DNA of 64,000 bases from Liolophura sinensis (lineage: Eukaryota; Mollusca; Polyplacophora; Chitonida; Chitonidae): positions 22,917,265 to 22,981,264 of the forward strand of contig NC_088303.1 in assembly GCF_032854445.1 (NCBI RefSeq). Direction: 5' to 3'. Positions 55,301 through 61,300 of this stretch are shown here, in pieces. Positions within the stretch are counted from its first letter, which is position 1, and each line of letters opens with the position of its first letter. The position numbers and the translations under genes were made by a program. The notes beneath the pieces are model-generated. The model worked only from the letters and a program-made list of their open reading frames with translations. It did not search any database and was not told the origin of the DNA.

Positions 55301-58300
55301 AAGTTAATTCCAAACATATCATATAAATGAAGTCCATGTAGATCTTCTCTGTGTGCAGTCTGTTCACTGTATATTGAAAAGGTTGAACTGACTTTCTTGA
55401 CCCCAGGTTTATTTAACTGAATTAATTGATTTGTCTTTTACAAGCCATATGTGTGATGGAGAAAGTAGTGCACTGATTAAATGGATAGGTGCCAGCATTG
55501 AAATCTTCCTGCCTTCAGTTAGATTCTGCCATTCCTCTGTCATGATCAGCAGTCTTCCTGATGGCTTATCTGAGGCATTCAAACTCTGTCTTTCTCACCT
55601 GTTGTGACGAAGTTCAGGAAAGCTTTTGTCAGTCATGCCTGTGGGACTGATCGTTTCATCAGAGTTAGGTCCTCCCATTGACAGCGGACAGTCTCGAGGT
55701 AAGCTACCAGCTTTAGATCTGGTGACAGCCGTGTTAGTGTATAGGGTCACCCAGGGCATTATTGATTACACAGAGAAAGTTATAATACCCACAGGATATT
55801 GGTGTCAGCTATTTTTAGCTCTACTTCTCTCTCTCTTTCGGTTAATCACTGTCTTTACCTTCAAACCGAACTGTTATTAACAGGAGCTCATTATATACAT
55901 GTACATGTACTGTCTTCTCTCTTTGTATTGATACAATTACATGTAATTCTAAGCTTCTGTCTGGATATTATCATGATGTGTTCGCACATGTAGAAATGAA
56001 TTATTTGTATGGGAGGAATGATCAATGATCAATGATCCACCTTGATGAAATTCCATGATGAGGTGGAGTGGGTGTGATGGGAGGTGGAGTGGGATGGAAT
56101 GAGGAGGTGGAGTGGGATGGAATGAGGAGGTGGAGTGGACTGGGATGAGGTGGAGTGGACTGGGATGAGATGGAGTGGGGTGGGATGAAGTGGAATGAAG
56201 TGGGATGAGATGGAGTGGGGTGGGATGAGGTGGGGTGGGATGAGGTGGACTGGGGTAGGATGAGGTGGGGTGGAGTGGGATGAGGTGGAGTGGGGTGGGA
56301 TGAGGTGGGGTGGGATGAGGTGGAGTGGAGTGGGATGAGGTGGAGTGGGATGAGGTGGAGTGGGGTAGGATGAGGTGGAGTGGGGTGGGATGAGGTGGAT
56401 TGGAGTGGGATGAGGTGGAGTGGGGTGGGATAAAGTGGAGAGCTACATGCTTCTTAGGTCAGCTTTATCGCTGAAATTGCCTTTAATGTCTGCTGGCAGT
56501 ATTGATCTTTTAATTAATTGTACCTAAGCCAGGTTTGTTTGATGTCTTTGGTATGTTTCCATCCATGCTCACATGCTCTTTCAGCTTGGACTTACATCTG
56601 CATGTAGTTGAGGTGGAGTTAATGCAGAATCACATTTCTGATTTTTGTGAACATTGGGTAAGGCTTAAAAAGGCTTATTTCTTCTGCTGTCAACTGCTTA
56701 GCCAGGTGCCAATTAAGCGTGAATATACTGTACATGAATGGATGGAGTGTCAGGTCAGGCATATGCCAGATACCATGACAGAATGGGTTGGGGTGTCTAA
56801 TCTGGTGTCATCAGCATGACATTCAACTCTAGTAGCATTAGGCCCCAAGCAGACTGAGCAAACACAGAAACTGCCATCTTTAAAGTACAAAATTTAACAG
56901 GATAAAGAAAGGGATTAACAGAGGTTGTACATGTATATGTTGTATATGGTTGCTGGACAAGTTTGTGTGATGTGAAAGCAGCAGAGGTGCCTTTTATCAG
57001 CTGAGATCCTTAAGGTAGCACTCTCAGAGCTGGATGTCTCTGTATACTTTAATGTTAGTGACAGGTGAGCTATTCGCAGGGAGTCGGCCGTTGAGTTGAA
57101 TGGTGTCGCAGATGGCATCAGGTTAGCACCTATGTGACACTTGCTTGAACCTAGCTTTTCAGACAAAATTGCCTTTTGTGAGAGAGCAAATCTAAAAACC
57201 CAGCCAGCCATGGGCGAGGCTGCAAGCTAGTGGGCCTGTGTACCCAAGGGTTTGTCCTCACTACGAGCTAAATTAAGTCTGCCCTTTGAGCCTGATGAAA
57301 CATTCTTCTATTACCTGATTGGATATTCAAAGCGCAGAAGGGAAACAAGTATGGCATCTCTTTGAAGTGCCTGCATGGGGAAGGAGGCCTGGTGTATTGT
57401 CAAGCCTTGATGTAGTTTGAGGGATATACATGTACTGTAGCTGGTGCACAACTGTCTCATAATGACTGCTTACACCATACTGTTTACTGTAACTGTGACA
57501 ACGTATGAGAGAAAAAACACACGCAAATTAAACCTGAATATGCTCTACTTTACTGGTGTTCCCCTTTGACTACACATGCTGATGTTGTTAATGAGAAGGT
57601 TCAGGCTGCTGGAATCCATTGCCAGTGTTTCTGTGATCATGGACATTGTTTATTTTATTGTCTCCTTGTTCTTTACCATGTCTATACTGATAACCATTAG
57701 ATAGCAAAAAATTTATTAATAATTTTGTAACTGAGCTGTTTTGTTGAATTTTTATTTATTTTTTTTTTTATTTACTTTATATATATATTTATTTTCTGTT
57801 TTTGTTTTTATTTATTTATATATTTTTGCACTCATAGCTGCATGTGACCATCTTATGTCTAATTAGGGAATGAAGAATGCATTCATTTAACATGCTATAC
57901 ATGTGTAGACACATGTATGCATTTCGGGCCTAGTGGAAATGTATGAAAGTACACTGTGTAAAAAAAAGCCGGATTTATTTCTGAAAGAAAATTTTCGTCA
58001 ACATTGACTCTCTCAGGTAATGAAGGTCAAGATTCCGGGGCCAATAAAGATGACAGTGTTGATGTGGGAAATGGTGGAGGAGGGGCAAAACGAGGGGGCG
58101 ATGTCCGCCGAAACCAGCCTGCAAAAACAAGTGGTAAAATACCCATGGTGTACAGCTTGGCCCCCAATATGCAGCCAACATTCTATATAGGAGGGGGCAA
58201 TGGTGTGGCTCTGTAAGTATTTGCAAGTATAAGGCCAATTTCTGCATGGACATACCAGACAATATTTGTATTATGGCTTGCTACTTATAATATCTTCTGG

Positions 58301-61300
58301 TAAAGCAGCTTTACATGTATATTTATTTATTTGTTTATTTATTTCATTGGTGTTTTGTATACTGTAGGCTTACATGTATAGCTAGATGTACAGGTAAAGT
58401 ATTTGAAGCCAAATTAGGGAAGAAAACTCTGTTTCTATTCATTTTCATGTTCTATGATAATGCAATATCTGGGTGATCACCTTTAAGCAAGACTTCTGAA
58501 CTTTCACCCAGTAACAGTATGGCCAATTGTGATCAGTATTTCTGCAAATAGATCAACCGGATACCCCACATATTGGTTGCACATGTTCAGTCTTTCTATG
58601 ACATCATGGCATGACGATTTCTTTCACCAAGAATAAATCATCCAGATAAATGGTAAATAACGCTCACTAGTCAGCCCCAAATATATTGTGCTTGAAATTA
58701 AAATGAACAGGGGGGCCAGCTCTTCACAAACTTTATATTGGAATGATGCTGGTATTAAAATTTTAGCCTGGCTTAACTCTGATACACTTTTGAACAACTG
58801 GCTCTCTGTTTCATAATATTTAGTTATAATATTGACAACTGTGGTCTATCTTTAATGGGTTTACTCTTCTCCCTCAGAGTTGAAGGACCTCTGTGTGCAA
58901 TGGGATGGAAGAGAATTCCAGACAAAAACAACGAGAACTTCAGACTACGCTGGGTCGAATGTAAAAGCAAAATCAACTACAGTGCTTTCAGAGAGGGTGA
59001 GCTATAAACTTTATGTCATGGTTGGTGATTAAATAAGGCCTGAAATGTTGTGAAGTGTTGCATGTGAACAGCTGAAGACTCTGTCAGTAGTTTCCTAGTG
59101 TCACCCATGAATCTGACTGCCATCATGCCGCATGGTCTTGTGTGCAGTGTGTAATAACACACTATTTCAATATTAAAAGGAAGTAATTATTCAACTTGTT
59201 GACTTATAAGTAGAACTATGCAGTTCATTCAGCCAGAGCATTTTCAGATGCTTGTGGAGTTCTCACTGATGAAAATTCTTCTGCTTTATGTGCAAATAGA
59301 AATTGTTTCTCGCAGTAGAAAAAAGTAATTTGTGTTATCTTGTGTTAGATTTGTCATTTTGATTTTATATCCAAGCTTTCTTCATTGTTTTTTTCTAGGT
59401 GAACAGTTAGTCAACCACATTCCAAACTGCCAATTATTGACCAATAAGCTTGGGCTGATAAATAGTCTGCAGGAGTATGAGAGGGTTACCATGACAACAA
59501 AAGGCAGACCCCCACGATTGAGGATGAACGATTTTGTTCCAGAGACTTACAGACTTGATGAAAAAAATGACAGGGAAACTTTCCTAAACACTTACAAAGG
59601 TACTCCCCGCCTACGTAAAGTTTTACAAGCATATACATGCATATATGTATACTAACACTTTTCTTATAGATTAATGGAGTCTTCCCCAAAGTTATACTGT
59701 GTCACATGTTTATTGACAATTGTGTATACATGTTATAAATGTTGATGTCTCCTGTCCGTCATCACGGAGAGATATGATACTTGTTCATATGCTCATGAGC
59801 CATGAGCTAAATGCAATAATAAACTACTATACTAAACTGGCCCAGGTACTGTACTTATAATGCATCTGATATATATTGCAAATATGAGTAAGAAGTTAAG
59901 TTATTTGAATTTTGAACTCTGAAATTTTCCAGAAAAAAAAGGGACATTTTCCAAATATATGCAATGTATGCAAAAGTAATCATGTAATTAAAGATATACA
60001 TGTATGAAATATTTAGTAGATAAATCTTAAAGACTGAGATAGACCACGGATTTTCTTCATAGGTGTTATTTGTAGTTTGGCTAACAGTGCATGGTGATTG
60101 ATTCTGTTGGTGTCTTTAGAGGGTGAGATCTGGATCTGTAAGCCAACGGGCCTGAACCAGGGGAAGGGCATCTACCTGATCCGAAGTAAGGAGGAGATAA
60201 CTCGGGGTCTGGAGGAGCGCGACCAGGCGCAGCAGCAGAGACGCAGCAGTACTAAGCCGCTCATGTCCAGGGTCATACAGAGGTAAGCACTACTAGCTGT
60301 TGTTGTTTTAGATAGGGTCTGTCGTCCTCTGATACATAGTTTAATCACCACAGTTCATTGCTGTTGTTGATTGACATCGGTTTGACAATTTAGAGAAGGA
60401 CATTATTTCTTTATAACGTACGTGCAAATTGTCATTGTAATAAAGTGACTAAGTTACTGGGTATGGTTGTACACTGTAGTAGCTCTCACTTCATGATTCG
60501 AACAACATATTTTATGTGATTTGCTTGATTTTGTATCACTTTCAGCATTCACATGACATGTACTTTGTTATGTCTGTTCTTTCTCATGTGTTGGATATTT
60601 GTGAAAAGCATGTGAGTTAATTAATCCTATTTGAAGAGTATATCAAATAGTATGGCTGCAGTTTTGTAGGAGTGGCCATATATGCCATAATCATTCAGTT
60701 GAGAAGAAAACAGACATTCTGAATGAACTAGGGTGTGACACACATGTACTTGATGTTTCAATATTTGTCCACCTCAAAGATGAAAACAAATTATGTTGAT
60801 AAATTGTCAAGGTTACCGTAGACCTATCCATTTATGTACGTACGTTTGTTGGCAGGTATATTCAGCATCCATTGTTACTGGATGGCCGTAAATTTGACAT
60901 CCGAGCGTACATGCTGATCGCCAGCACGGTGCCTTACCTTGTGCTCTACCACAAAGGTTATGTTCGACTGTCCTGTCACAAGTACAGCTTTGAGGATACA
61001 GATCTAACGACTCATCTTACCAATCAGGTATCAACAGGGATGCAAATTCATCTTATCCAAGTCCAAGTTTATCGTGCAGTCTTTTTGTTTCATGGTGATG
61101 TTAAAGTTTTCATTTTACATGTTTGTAAATACTTGAGTTGTGCCTTACTGTGGTTTGTTCACTAATCTGTAGTGTGTATGTAGTAGGTGGAGGAAACCAT
61201 AGTCTATAGGAAAACACTATACTTTGCAAAATTTACCTTCCAACAAAAGCTTTAAGAGCTACATACCTGTAATCCCTCAAAGGCACAAACGTCTTATAAG

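Larger units (their letters stand above)
48845..58016 (+). other. Intron 6, 9.2 kb
   Basis: Mostly the 127-bp array plus a SINE and a G-rich array. The remainder (54971-56049, 56441-58016) has no recognised gene. A T-rich low-complexity run lies at about 57745-57830, and a minus frame at 56915-57211 is open but unsupported. Confidence 0.8.

Noticed and set aside
56915-57211. 98-codon minus frame in intron 6
   Set aside because: Serine/threonine-rich and open, but no acceptor, donor or recognised family.
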